Shown here in pieces: positions 28,824 to 40,002 of a stretch of DNA of 64,000 nt. The DNA is from Hortaea werneckii. Its lineage: Eukaryota; Ascomycota; Dothideomycetes; Mycosphaerellales; Teratosphaeriaceae. The stretch spans positions 682,001-746,000 of the forward strand of contig JBAOKB010000020.1 in the NCBI GenBank assembly GCA_037044905.1, read 5' to 3'. Every line of letters begins with the position of its first letter. The first letter of the stretch is position 1. The position numbers were made by a program, and so were the translations under genes. The notes under the pieces are model-generated. The model ran no database searches. It saw only the letters and a list, made by a program, of their open reading frames with translations, and was not told where the DNA came from.

Positions 28824-30536
28824 ATGGCCACCTTCAAGGCCACCAGCCGCAAGGACACTGTCCTCTCACGCAACGAAATTGAGGCCTTGATCGCAAACGG
28901 TCGCAAGATTGTAATTGTGGACAACAATGTCCTCAAGACCGACGCATGGCTTCCGTACCATCCCGGCGGCGACAAGGCCATTCTGCATATGGTGGGAAGG
29001 GATGCGACGAACGAAGTCAGGGCATTTCATTCCGCCGAGACCCAAGATCTGATGCAGAAGTATCAAATTGGCAGGATAGAAGGGCAGTGGCGAGACTTTG
29101 TGCCGCCTATACAGTATGGAGTATTCAGGACAAGAGAGCAGCAGGCAGAGGAGCGGTCTGAGACGGAGAGGCAACAAATCGACGACGGCGCAAATAGCTC
29201 TGAGAATGACACCTCAGAAGCACCGTCGCCATTATTCGATCCTGCTGAAAGGCCAGAATCCCACCTGAGGAAACGACGAGGCAGCAATGGCGCCGCCAGC
29301 GAGTCTTCGGCTACATCGTTCTCTGACTTGGAGCTGGAAGAGTCGCCAATTCAAAAGGACAAGACTTACGGCGATGACCGTACCGAACAGGAGCTGAAAC
29401 GCGACCTTGAGCTCTATCCAAGCCTGGATCAAACCACACAGGCCGACATTATCAGCAAATACCGTCAGCTTGACACCCGGCTCCGTGACGCAGGCCTCTA
29501 CGAGTGCAACTACTCTGCTTATTTCGTCGAATCGCTTCGCTACACGGCGCTCGGTTTGACATCCTACCTATTGCTCCAGAATGGATACTACCTGCTCTCG
29601 GCCGTCTTCCTAGGAGCGATGTGGCATCAGCTCGTCTTCACCGTCCACGACGCCGGCCATATGGGCATAACGCACAACTTCCACATCGACTCCTGCATCG
29701 GCATCTTCATAGCCAACTTCCTCGGCGGCCTCTCCTGCTGCTGGTGGAAACGCAACCACAACGTCCACCACATCGTCACCAATAGCGCCGAGCACGACCC
29801 GGACATCCAACACATGCCGTTCTTCGCCATCTCGCACCGCTTCTTCAGCAGTCTCAAGAGCACCTACTACGACCGCGTCATGACCTACGACCCCGTCGCC
29901 AAGTTCATGCTTAAATACCAACACCTCATGTACTACCCACTCCTCACCTTCGGCCGCTTCAACCTCTACGTCCTCTCCTGGACGTACATCTTCGGCCTGC
30001 AGGGGCCCCGGAAGGGTCCAGCCTGGTGGCACCGCTACCTCGAGATCGCCGGCCAGCTCTTCTTCTGGTACTGGTACGCATACCTGACCGTATACCAAAG
30101 CATCCCTACGGGCTGGAGCCGCTTCGGCTTCGTCATGATCAGCAACATGATCGCCATGCCGGTCCACGTGCAGATCACGCTCAGCCACTTCGCCATGAGC
30201 ACGGCGGACCTCGGCGTCGCCGAGTCCTTCCCCCAGCGCATGCTGCGCACCACTATGGATGTCGACTGTCCCTGGTGGCTGGACTTCTTCCACGGCGGCC
30301 TGCAGTTCCAGGCCGTGCACCACCTGTTTCCCCGTCTGCCCCGGCATAACCTCCGCGCCGCCCAGAAGCTGGTCATGGAGTTTTGCCAGGAGGTCAAGAT
30401 TCCCTATGTGATTTATGGATTTGCGGAGGGGAATGGGAAGGTGATTGGACACTTAGGTGAAGTGGCGAAGCAAGCGAGGATCATGGCTGAGTGTCAGCGT
30501 GGAATGAGTGCTAAGGATGTTTTTGAGGCGCATTGA
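28824..30536 (+). CDS. Delta-8 sphingolipid desaturase (cytochrome b5 fusion, front-end desaturase)
   Basis: It introduces the delta-8 double bond into the long-chain base of fungal glucosylceramides at the ER. A single exon gives 570 aa. The N-terminal cytochrome b5 domain has heme ligands in HPGGDK (46-51) and His69. A linker of about 100 charged, low-complexity residues follows. Three His boxes of the membrane desaturase domain are present: HDAGH at 275-279, HNVHH at 312-316 and QAVHH at 496-500. Replacement of the first His of the third box by Gln is the signature of front-end desaturases. Hydrophobic segments lie near 235-265, 282-305, 380-400 and 420-460. It may be confused with delta-6 fatty-acid desaturases, but the sequence style (ELDPSL/LYPSLDQ region, cyt b5 fusion, long linker) fits fungal sphingolipid delta-8 enzymes better. 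Confidence 0.93.
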   Translation: MATFKATSRKDTVLSRNEIEALIANGRKIVIVDNNVLKTDAWLPYHPGGDKAILHMVGRDATNEVRAFHSAETQDLMQKYQIGRIEGQWRDFVPPIQYGVFRTREQQAEERSETERQQIDDGANSSENDTSEAPSPLFDPAERPESHLRKRRGSNGAASESSATSFSDLELEESPIQKDKTYGDDRTEQELKRDLELYPSLDQTTQADIISKYRQLDTRLRDAGLYECNYSAYFVESLRYTALGLTSYLLLQNGYYLLSAVFLGAMWHQLVFTVHDAGHMGITHNFHIDSCIGIFIANFLGGLSCCWWKRNHNVHHIVTNSAEHDPDIQHMPFFAISHRFFSSLKSTYYDRVMTYDPVAKFMLKYQHLMYYPLLTFGRFNLYVLSWTYIFGLQGPRKGPAWWHRYLEIAGQLFFWYWYAYLTVYQSIPTGWSRFGFVMISNMIAMPVHVQITLSHFAMSTADLGVAESFPQRMLRTTMDVDCPWWLDFFHGGLQFQAVHHLFPRLPRHNLRAAQKLVMEFCQEVKIPYVIYGFAEGNGKVIGHLGEVAKQARIMAECQRGMSAKDVFEAH

Positions 30537-31179
30537 GCGGGTTTCCTCTTTTCCGATCGTATGTAGGCATGATAGAGTCAAAAGATGATGCTGTCCATCA
30601 TTTATTCCAGGCGAACCAGCCGTTTTCAATGTCTTTGCGGCGTTCAAGACGATCAGACCCCAAGTAAAGTGATACAATGCCGAGAAGCGTTTAGTCCCTC
30701 AAAGTAGACGTTTTTGTTTAGCGCGTGAGCTTGAAGTGAAGTAACTATTTTGACAAGAAATACAAGTACAAATCGGGTATCTAGCAAACAACAGCAGGCC
30801 AACTGCTCTAAACTGTGCTGGAGCATGGCAGGCTCGCTTTTATGCTCCCACCACTTCGTCCCCGTCTGAAAAAAAGGACAAGTCGAATCCTGACGGCCGG
30901 GTCTTTATTTCAAGGAAGTCGGGACGGACTTGTGGTGATCAGCGAAAGGAACCGAGGAAGGCGTTAGGCATGATCAAGGCTTACAGTGGCCGAAGGGCAG
31001 GGTGACCGAACCTCTGCAATTCTCGCCCTTGATTCGGGTTTAGTCTGAGGAGGAGCAAATACAAAGACAGCGGCAGATCGCAGGCGTGTTTGTGTAAAAA
31101 CGCGGTCTGATTAGCCGTAGCCTGGCAATAGAGGTGGCAATGTCGGTTCGACCTTTGATCGGCCGGCTAGATAGATTGC
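30537..31179. other. Convergent 3' intergenic region
   Basis: 643 bp between the ends of the desaturase and SWD3 genes. I see no gene, repeat or notable structure. Confidence 0.6.
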
Positions 31180-32600
31180 TCAACCCTCGTCATTTGCTGC
31201 TGGAGTGCCTACTGCAGTCGGTGTTGCGATCGCCGGGGTGACATCTCCAGTGACAGGTTGCGACGCCGTACTCTCCAGCTGCGGCGCCTTCACCTGACCA
31301 TTGACATTGCCCATTGCAAGTTCCGCCGGCAGTGCACGTCGTTTCCAAACTCTCACCGTCTTGTCGTTGCCGCACGTCAACATGGTCTGATCGTCTAGCC
31401 CGACTTCGATGCCCAGTACTACGCCGTCGTGAGCTTTGAGCTCCTGCAGCACCTCTTTTGAGCTGACGTCCCAGAGCATGACCCTCCCATCGTCGCTGCC
31501 TCCCGCTGCAAACGCCCACTTGACTTCATCTTGCGAGTCTTCTGTTCCTGTCTTCCCTTGCTTCTTAGGCTCGGCAGTATAAGTGCCAAAAGCCGTATTA
31601 ATGCTGTACTTCTTGTTCTCGTGCCCTTGGTACGTCTTCAGACACCGCCCCTCAACATAGTTCCACAGGCGCACGCACGAGTCCAGCGTAGAAGCCAGCA
31701 CGTATTTGCCGTTGGGCGAGAACCGCACGCTCGTCACTGGGGCGTTGTCTTCGTGTACGAGAGTTTTCAAGCACTGGCCTGTACTTGTGTCCCAGATTCG
31801 GATCAGCCCATCGCTCGCGCAGGAAGCTATAAGCGTGCCGTCTCGTACAAAATCCACCCCGGATACCGGATCTGAATGCGCCGGTAAGCTGCGCATGAGC
31901 CTCGCAGTTCGGACATCCCATAGGAATACCGCCTCATCGTATGACCCAGATACCAACATGTTCCCCTTGGGCGAGAAGGCAAGGCTGTAGACGTAGTTAT
32001 GATGTCCCATTAAAGGCGAGGGCATACACTTCCCCGTCGTAACATCCCAAAGCCGTATCATCTTATCGTCCGAGCCGGAAGCAATCACTTTTGAGTCGGG
32101 GCTCCAAGCAATCGTCGAGATGCCGGCCAGATGGCCTTCGAGGGTGTGGATTAGGGCACCAGTCTGTGAGTTCCAGATCTTGATCGAGGCATCAGCGGCT
32201 GCGAGAAGTGTCAGCGTAAGGTGTTCCTTGCAGGAACATCAACAGGTGTGGTAGACCTACAGCAGCTCGCGATCCACTTCCCATCCGGCGAGAACTTGAC
32301 CTGCGCTACGCCCCTCTTATGCCCCTTCAGTGTCATGTACGGGACATAATTCAGTCTCCTAGGCCGCTCGATCTTCTGTTTCTTCGCCGGTGCACCGTCA
32401 AGCTCCTGATCCGCAGCTGGCGATTGCAACTCGCTCGGCATCTCATCTTCGTAGGCGAAATCGAGGGCGGCGGCGGGGTCGTCGTGGTCGTCGTCACCGC
32501 CGCCAGAAACCTCAATCTGGGGCGTAGCATCTTTAGATGATTCGGACCTCTTCCGCTTCGGTGAGCGCGTGCCTTGGTCCGGCGTGGGCGGGATACTCAT
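31180..32600 (-). CDS. swd3: SWD3/WDR5-like WD40 subunit of the Set1/COMPASS histone H3K4 methyltransferase, two exons
   Basis: It is the WD40 scaffold of the H3K4 methylation complex in the nucleus. Exon 1 is 32600-32261 and exon 2 is 32198-31180; the 62-bp intron (GTAGGT, CAG) splits the ASCSADAS segment of the first WD repeat, and the joined frame gives 452 aa. The N-terminal ~100 residues are charged, with the nuclear-signal-like SPKRKRSES. Seven WD repeats follow, starting at TLKGHKRGVAQVKFSPDGKW. The repeats around residues 205-330 follow WDR5 closely: LVSGSYDEAVFLWDVRT, SLPAHSDPVSGVDFVRDGT, VTSVRFSPNGKYVLASTLDS, GRCLKTYQGHENKKY. An insert of about 20 residues after that point and a Ala/Thr-rich tail are fungal extras. 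Exon 1 alone would read into a short dead end, so the intron is required. Confidence 0.93.
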
Positions 32601-33066
32601 TTTTCGTTTCGCGGGTTGGCTACTTTCTCTTAAGTTCGGGTGGAGGGTGACGCGAAGAAGACGCGCCGGCCGCCTGTCCCACCGATTTCGGTCACAAACC
32701 ACGCGATCAGACCGCAAGCTCAGGATTGATGGCGACCAAAAAACAAAAAAAAAAAAAAAGGAAAAGAAAGGAAGAAAACGTCCTCCGTTCACAACGGGAC
32801 ATTTTCATGATCTCCGACGATACACTGGGCGCCAACAGATCCATACTAAAGCGCTGTATGCTTTGGGTCATTTATCATAGCAACCATTACCTAGGTACGC
32901 CTTTTGCTTCACGAAGGGCACGCAAAGCAAGATGGCTCTCCAGCAACCATGCAGACAAGTTGAAAGCCCATCTGAAGCATAAGAAGTTCATACAATAAGC
33001 AGAATCAAAGGGTATATACCGTCACAACGCCAGTCATAGATCGCCATCCCATCCATGTCAATCCCA
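32601..33066. other. Intergenic: SWD3 promoter and BUB1 3' region
   Basis: 466 bp between two minus-strand genes. It holds an A run (about 32738-32759) close to the SWD3 start. No gene is seen. Confidence 0.55.
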
Positions 33067-36000
33067 TTACGCACCACCACATCTGGCGCTCTTCCGTTTC
33101 CGTTCCCTCACAGCAGCCTCCATCCGCCCAATCATCCCCTTCAATCCCACCCCACGCTCACAGTTCTCCTCGAGCCAGCCTTCCATCCGCTCCCGACACC
33201 CACGCATCCCCTTCAACACCGGCATCTTCTTCGCTTCCTCAGCCTGCAGATGCTGCAAGGGGTTAAGCAGCAAACTAAACAGCTCCCCCCAAATCTCCGT
33301 CTGCCAGTACCGTTTCAGATTCTCCCGGATCCGGTACGTTTTCGTCGCACCCTGGCCGAGCGCCGCGCCTTTGTCGGCAACAGTCTCCATGTACTTCCCA
33401 AACAGCAAGCTGTGCACTATGCCCGCTAAGCCATGGTAGTCGATCTGGTAGGTCCAGGGACGCAGCTCCCGCATTTCGGCGCAATCGGCCTCCGTCGTCT
33501 TCCAGTCCGCGATGAAAGCGACGTTGGGCACGAACTGCTTCATGTCGATACCGCGGCCGAAGTCGATAAGGCAGACGCCTTTGCTTGCCCAGCCGTGGGC
33601 GCCCGAGGGGAAGTAAGTCGGGGACCAATCGGTCTCCTGGCCCGGATCATCGAAGCGCACGAGGACATTGTCGCCTTTGAGATCGCCGTGGATGAGTTGC
33701 TTGCTGTGCATCGCTTCCACGGTGCGCAGGAGCTCGACCGTGAACCACATGGCCAAGACCTCGTCCATCCCGCCCCCGCTGCTACTATCAAGACGGGCGA
33801 TATTGACGAGGTCGAGCAAGGTGCCTTGATCTCGGTATTCTTCGACTAGGAAGCATTCGTCACGGAATAGGTGCATTTCGTGCGCCCGGACGATACTCTC
33901 TGCGGCGCGACTGACGCCCAACCGGCGGTGCGACTGCTGCAAGATGTAGAACTCCCAGGTGCTAGGAGGCTCTTCCATCTTGATGGCCTCGAGCTGCTTG
34001 CGATGTGCTTGTTTGCCTACGCGGGAAGGCGGACGGTTCTCGTCATTGACTTCCTCGTTAGCTACAGCAGCGCTGTTCTCGATGAGGTACACAGGCGCGA
34101 AGGTCCCGGCACCGAGCTCGCGCTTGATCGTATACGTGCCCTCAGCACCTTTGAAGGAGAGCATCGGCGGAAGCGATAGCGTACTGGCAGTCTTCTCTGC
34201 ATTGACGCTGTTCCGACTCGCTTTCTGCAGTGTCTTGATGTACTTCCTGATCTCCGCCGTGCGACCTGAGCTGGTTTCCAGATGCTCGAAGTACCCGTCG
34301 TAAGAGGTCAAGGAAGGCTTCACCTGCGAGAGAATGCTCTGTCTCAAGTAATGATCCATGGGATTGCACTGCTGCTCCTGGATAATAGGTCCCTTCTGCT
34401 GCGGCTCAGGTGCTGATGGGACAGTGGATTTGGCTGCGATTTGCGATTTGGCCGACCCCTGGCCAAGCGAAAGGTTGCCCTTGGTGCTCTTCGTTCTTAT
34501 CGGCTGAAGCACCTTGCGCTTTTCTTCCGCCATGTCTTCGATGACCTCTTGGAAGGGACTACTGCATGGCTCTTCATCGTCTTCTGGCAAAGGCGGCGCG
34601 GCTCCCGCTTTACGGCTGGGTGTCTTCGTCGCGTTGAAGTAATCCTTCTCTGTCCGAACAGTGGCAACTCCCAAGGATGACTCGGTCTGCTCGATGATGG
34701 GTGTCATGAAAGGAAGGCGGTGGTTGGGCAAAGCGTTCATGTCCCGAAATTGTCCCTCCGGCGGCTCGTAATCCTCAGGTGCAACTGGAATATACTGCGT
34801 TTGAGGATGCTCCTCCTGAGGCGTGACGCGCTGATCAACCTCGTCCTGTGCCTGCGCGTCTTCTGGGTATTCGTCCCATGAAGTGCTCTGTGCGGAAGCT
34901 AGAGCATCTTCTGCGGCCTCTCGAGGGACATCTTTACTGACAGTGAAGTCCGACCAGCCAGTGTTCTCTCCTTGAGCATCCTCGCCTTCTCCCTCTGGTT
35001 TCGTGGCTCCAAGAAGCTCATGCCGTGTCTCATCGCCGTATTCGCTGGCAGTACCAGAAAGCTTGCCCGTGGCAGTGCTCTCGTCGCCAGTTGTGTAGTC
35101 ATCATCGCTGTCTTCTTCTTCGCTCTGTTCTTCTTGGGATGGTAGGGGCTGGTTGAAGATGCCATAAATTTCATCCATGGCTTCCTTGGTGTTAATCGTC
35201 ATTGTCGGCTCTGCACGGTCACTTGACTTCTTGCGCTTGATCTTGTTCGGGCCTGTTGGTGAGTCCATGTTGAGCTGGATCGTCTTGGTCTCGTTTTTGA
35301 TGTGCTTCACATCCATGACTTGGATCTTCCGTGTCCGGTTGGCACGCTCTTCTCGCCGCAGACGCTTGGCCAGATCGACATCCTGCTGCCTTGGTGGTGC
35401 GTTTTCATCATTCTCATCATTAAGTGCCAAAGTCTTGGAAAAGCTTTCGACAAGGACTTTGTCATCACCTTGTCCTTGCTGATTAGATTGAGATGCGGCA
35501 GCGGGTTCGTTGGGAGTATCTTCAAAAATCTGGAAGCCTCGTTGCTTCGGCTTGGGCTGTTGAGGCGGCTCGTCGAGGTGTACATCGAATCCGCCTTTGC
35601 GTGGTTTCTCAACAGGTTCTGGATCTTGCAAGAGATCGAAATCAGGCTCTGGAGCTACTACGGGCTCGGGTTCAACCTCAGGCGCGTTTTGTGGTAGGTC
35701 TTCAGTAATATCACGCTTCTCAGACCGCGTCCAGTCAACGTTGAGCCACCCTCTATGACGCGCTCGTAGCTCCTCAAAACAATACTCTCCTTGCTCGCGG
35801 CCAATTTGAGGATACGCCGCTTCAAGGTTCACGAAGACACACTCCATCCTACCTGTCTTGGGATTTCGGGTACATTGTTGCTCACTGCTTTTTCCGCTCA
35901 CCGACCTTTGAATGTGCTTTGGCAAAGGAGACGTTCGACGGGATAAAGATGACTGCATACACGAGGCGATATTTAGTCCTGCATTCGTAAATATACTGCG

Positions 36001-37001
36001 TAGACTTCGCGAAGAAGTTGGGGAAGGGGACTTACCTGGTCTTTGAAAATCATGAGCTTCTGCATTCCTCCGTTGGTCTTGCCACCCTTCAGCTTCTCGC
36101 CTGCCATTGGCTTCGCCTCAATCGAGTTCTCCTTCTTGCGCTCTGCGAGCGTCCCAATGTTGTCCCAGCCTTTCGAGCTGCTCCCGGAATTTGGTCTCGA
36201 GTCTTCGCCACTATCTGAGAAGATAGCCATCTTCGAGCTCTTGCTCTTCTTCGGTGCGCTAGATCGTGCTTGTTGTTGCTGGCCTGGAGCCGGCGAAGAC
36301 GAGGCAAATGGGTCAATCTTCGCAGCCAATGCAGGTCGTGCCACCGGTAGAGCAGGGCTGCCCGGCTCTGTTGCGCTTTCAGGTTGAGCTTCTTTCCTGC
36401 GCTCAAATTCGCCAAACTTGCGCATTAACCGCGCTGCAGGTGTTGCCTCCTTCTCTATGCCCATCTTGTAGATCTCTTCGGCCTGATTCCACCTGCCTGC
36501 ATTCTCCAGCCAAGCCGCGAACTCCTCGTAGTACAACGCAAGACCATCGCCGATTTCATGCCGTGCCAAAAAGACGAAGACCTCGCGTGGCGCGTCAGAA
36601 AAGAGTCGAATGTAATGAAGCCATAACTTCAGATATCTCGGGTCATTTCTGTACTGCGGCGTACTCTGAAGCGCTTTTGTCGCGCGTTCGAGAAGGGGTA
36701 AAAGTCGTGATTGCGGTGTTGCCTGTGCTGAGGGGTATGCGTCCAGCGTCCATTTCACATAACGGTCATAAACATCCAGAGGGTCGTCAGCTTCGTCAAT
36801 CATCTGCAATTCCTTCTCAAAAGGCTCGCGGGCTTTTGAATTGGCATCTTGCGTGTCGGCCGGCGACGGTTGCTGCCCAAGGATTGGAGGCGAATAGAGC
36901 TGGTGCAAGGCTTTCGCAGAGCGGCCACTGGGCAGAGCCTGGATGTTCTCCTTATGTCCCTCAATCACGTTGAAATCGATAAGGTCCCCGGAGCCGCCCA
37001 T
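33067..37001 (-). CDS. bub1: BUB1/MAD3-type spindle assembly checkpoint kinase, two exons
   Basis: It acts at kinetochores to delay anaphase until chromosomes attach. Exon 1 is 37001-36036 and exon 2 is 35952-33067; the 83-bp intron has GTAAGT and CAG borders, and the joined frame gives 1283 aa. A KEN box (GHKENIQALP, Lys17-Asn19) opens the protein, as in Mad3/BubR1. A TPR-type BUB1 N-terminal domain follows at about 55-200 (YVKWTLDAYPS, YLKLWLHYIR, ALYYEEFAAWLENAGRW). A GLEBS-type Bub3-binding motif (INTKEAMDEIYGIFNQPL) lies at about 575-592. The C-terminal kinase (about 950-1283) has the Gly-rich loop ELGAGTFAPVY, a HGDLKGDN catalytic loop near 1077 and DFGRGID near 1117. HGD instead of HRD is normal for Bub1. 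It thus combines Mad3-like and Bub1-like features in one gene. No separate MAD3 is present in this window. Confidence 0.95.
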
Positions 37002-38116
37002 GTTGTACCTGTGTCAGCTCAGAGTCCGGGTCGTCGTGATTGTCGTGGTCGCAAATGGAACAAGGACATCATCAGAAGCAGTCGCCAAGGGGACTCTTCG
37101 GCCCTGACAGCAACAAGCCGGCAGCCGGCCAAACTGCGGCTGTTGTCATGGTCGACCGATAGCTTTCAGGCAGCCAGGCATTCACGCTAGCAATTAGCTC
37201 CCGTCAGACTTGTATTTCAGACTGCGCAGACTGCAAACCTTTCCTTCCCTTTCTTTTTCTTCTTTAGCTCTCTTTGCCTTTTGGCTTAGATCAAGTGTAG
37301 GTACGTATACGAATTCTCCTGCGCATTGCATGCGACAATTACCCCATCTTATGGACCTTGATGCTAATTCCCTCTCGCAGTATCTGTTCTTTTCAGTTTA
37401 ACCTCTGAAACGTGTCTACGGACACATTCAAGATTATTCTTATTTTTGCAACCCGTCCGGAGGCCGCTGAGCTTGCTCATGTCTCTGGGCACCGTGTCGC
37501 TGGTATTGCACTGCCTCCAGCTGACGCGAACCTCCCTTTTCATCAGTTGATGGGCTTTACGCTCTTCGCTGGAGAAGAGTCCTTCTCTCCCCTATCCCCT
37601 TACAAATTTTCTATCTCAAGGTGAGGTGCTTCAGTCAACCAGCGTTCAGCCTTCAGTGGACCGGTCAGTCCTCGCCGCCCCCAGTGATCATCTTACGCCA
37701 TACGTACTGCCTCACGTCCATCTGTTTCGATCAGAGGCGTGCTTGTACGTGCCAGAGACCTTGATGCTGGAGTTCCGCAGTGTTGTTGGACACATCGTCA
37801 TGTACTCATGACTTCGATCTAGCTGTGTAATAGTGTTGCATCTTCCAACCTGAGCCCATCTCTTACGAGGCAGCAGAGTCGCCCTCGATAAACATTTTGA
37901 AAGCTTCTCTCGTGTCCCACATGTCTTCATAGTAGCGCAGAAGAGGATATCAACCACAGTAAGCGGCTCTACTATGTACCTTTCCACAAATTTGCTCAGA
38001 AGTCAAGGACAGCTGAAGGCGACCTCGCGTGTCAGCATTCGCTGAAGAATATGATGTTGATTAGTAGTCTATAGCTAGGTAAATGGTCAAGCATCTTCAA
38101 GCGCCGCAGTCACAGT
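37002..38116. other. 1.1-kb intergenic: BUB1 promoter and astacin 3' region
   Basis: The part next to 37002 should carry the BUB1 promoter, with pyrimidine-rich runs at about 37225-37280. Frames of 60-90 codons occur, but none has support. No RNA gene was recognised. Confidence 0.5.
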
Positions 38117-39562
38117 TCAGTGCGTCTGCCGCGGCGGCTCAACCACCATATCCAAATCCCCTCTGATCTTCACCCTTACCGCCATCTGTCCCCAGATCCC
38201 CATCTTCTGAAGATCCTCACTCCTTCCTTCAGGCAAAGGATACATCTGCGCCACCCTTGCCACGTCCCCCTCGGATATCTTCGCTTGCTTAGCATCCTCC
38301 GCGCCTCCCATGAAAAGAGCCTTATCCCCGTCTTTCTGCCATATCACCCATCCCTCCTTGCCTTTAGCCTCCGGTTTGGATGACCCCGTCCACGAGTTGT
38401 AATTCATGATCGAAACGGCGTCGAACTTGGTGGACATGACGTAGTCCTTCCACCTGTCGTCGGCGCGAGTGTTCTGGTACATGTTGCTTCCCGGGATGAA
38501 TGAGAGGGCGGACTTGAGCGTGTCGCGGGCGTAGATGGCTTCGGTACAGCTTCGTTTCCAAAGATAAAGGGTCAGCAAGATGGTCAGAGGAGGAGATCTT
38601 GCCGGAACGAGCACCAATTGGTCTTCAAAACTTACACAAGCTTCATGCGTAACTCGATTTGCTCTTCGTTCGGGTCGTCATCGGCCTCGTCGAAATCGAA
38701 TAGCGCGTTGTCATCATCCCTCGCTGATCGCAAAGCCTCAGTGTAGCCCTGAAGGTTCTCACAGTTGTAATGCAGATGTTGCCACGCATCGGGTCGCTGA
38801 TGTTCGTGTGCCTAAACGAAGACTCTTGAATTAGTATCTTCGTCTTTTCGAGGGGCAAAGGGGACACCACATTTAACTTACCAACCCCATCGCATGACCC
38901 AACTCATGCATCATATTCACAACCGCCGTGTCTCTATTCCCCTGCCCAGCTCCAGGCACAAGGTGTCCAAACTTCAACGAATGCCGCCACGGGTCCTTGC
39001 TACGGTAATCATACCCCGTCGTCGTCAGCATATCAGCCCTCTCCCAGTTGAAAGCCTCGTCGCCATCGCGCGTCGTGTCCGTAATGACAAGCGCATCCTT
39101 CCGCACACGGTCGTTGCAGACCTTCTCGTCGCGGTTGTCAAGAGAGATCGTGAGTGCTGTGGAAGGGTGGAGGGCATGGGCCCAGCGAGCTACTGCCTTT
39201 CGAATGCGAATCGACGTGTTAATAAGGGGTCTCTCTCAGAGACCCTCGTGGCGGCGACTTCGAGCTGCAAGGGAATGAACACTCACTTGATCTACTATCG
39301 GCTGCAGATTATCCGCGCTCCTTTTGTCTTTGAAGCAGTATCGTATAGCCTGGACCGGTTCTGGCTCCTTACACATGACTGGCCACGGTCCCCATCCGCC
39401 GAGTATAGTAGTCTCTTCTCCTCCTGGAACACCGTACCACCTCTTGACGTGCTGGGAGCCGTCAGACAAAGGCAAGAAAGGGCCTGTGATGTTGTGGAGA
39501 GATGATGTAGACAATCTTGCAAAGACGGCTGCAAGCAGCGCAATCCAAAAGTTAAGCCTCAT
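38117..39562 (-). CDS. Secreted astacin-type zinc metalloprotease (peptidase family M12A), four exons
   Basis: A probable extracellular protease. Exons are 39562-39287, 39196-38882, 38811-38636 and 38549-38117; the joined frame is 400 codons, 399 aa. Introns are 90, 70 and 86 bp; two acceptors are AAG rather than the usual CAG/TAG, but the frames demand them, and intron 3 has a CTGAC branch-like site 26 bases upstream of its acceptor. The signal peptide is about residues 1-20 (MRLNFWIALLAAVFARL). The zinc site HELGHAMGLAHEHQRPD spans the exon 2/exon 3 junction and has all three His of HExxHxxGxxH plus the following Glu. The Met-turn reads SIMNYNS, with Asn where most astacins have His. Acidic and Asp-rich loops follow the zinc site. 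The C-terminal part (about 260-399) is less conserved. The junction within the zinc motif strongly supports the gene model. Confidence 0.88.
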
Positions 39563-40002
39563 GTTGAGTTGGCCAACGGACGGTGTGCTAGACTGGACTT
39601 GTGTCTGTTAATGTTGATAACCACCTCGAAGGAAAAAAGAAAACTGTTCCATCAAGAGAGAAAGATATATAGACTTGACCGTTCACAAGCCTTGCTCTCG
39701 CCTGGGACAGCGAAATGCATCTGAAATCACACATGCAAAGAAAGAAAAAAAGCCACGAGGCTCGTGACTAGAGGCTGTGAATCCATCAATAAGACTCATG
39801 GAGATATCATTACAATGCCTAGTACTTACAACCCAGGACGAAGAGACCGTTGTATTCCCAGTCCTACATCCCATGGGCCAGAGACACAACCCAGCGCCAA
39901 TCCGCTAAGAACGCTTATCAATCCCCCCAAAGAACCCAAACACGCAAGAGCATCGCACGCGATGCTGCCGACGGAACGCCCAGTCCACCAGGCATCCGTT
40001 CT
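39563..40002. other. Intergenic: astacin promoter and transporter 3' region
   Basis: 440 bp between two minus-strand genes. No gene or notable structure is seen. Confidence 0.55.

Noticed and set aside
29610..30452. 280-codon open frame on the minus strand
   Set aside because: It is antisense to the desaturase, with acidic and Val-rich composition typical of a shadow frame.
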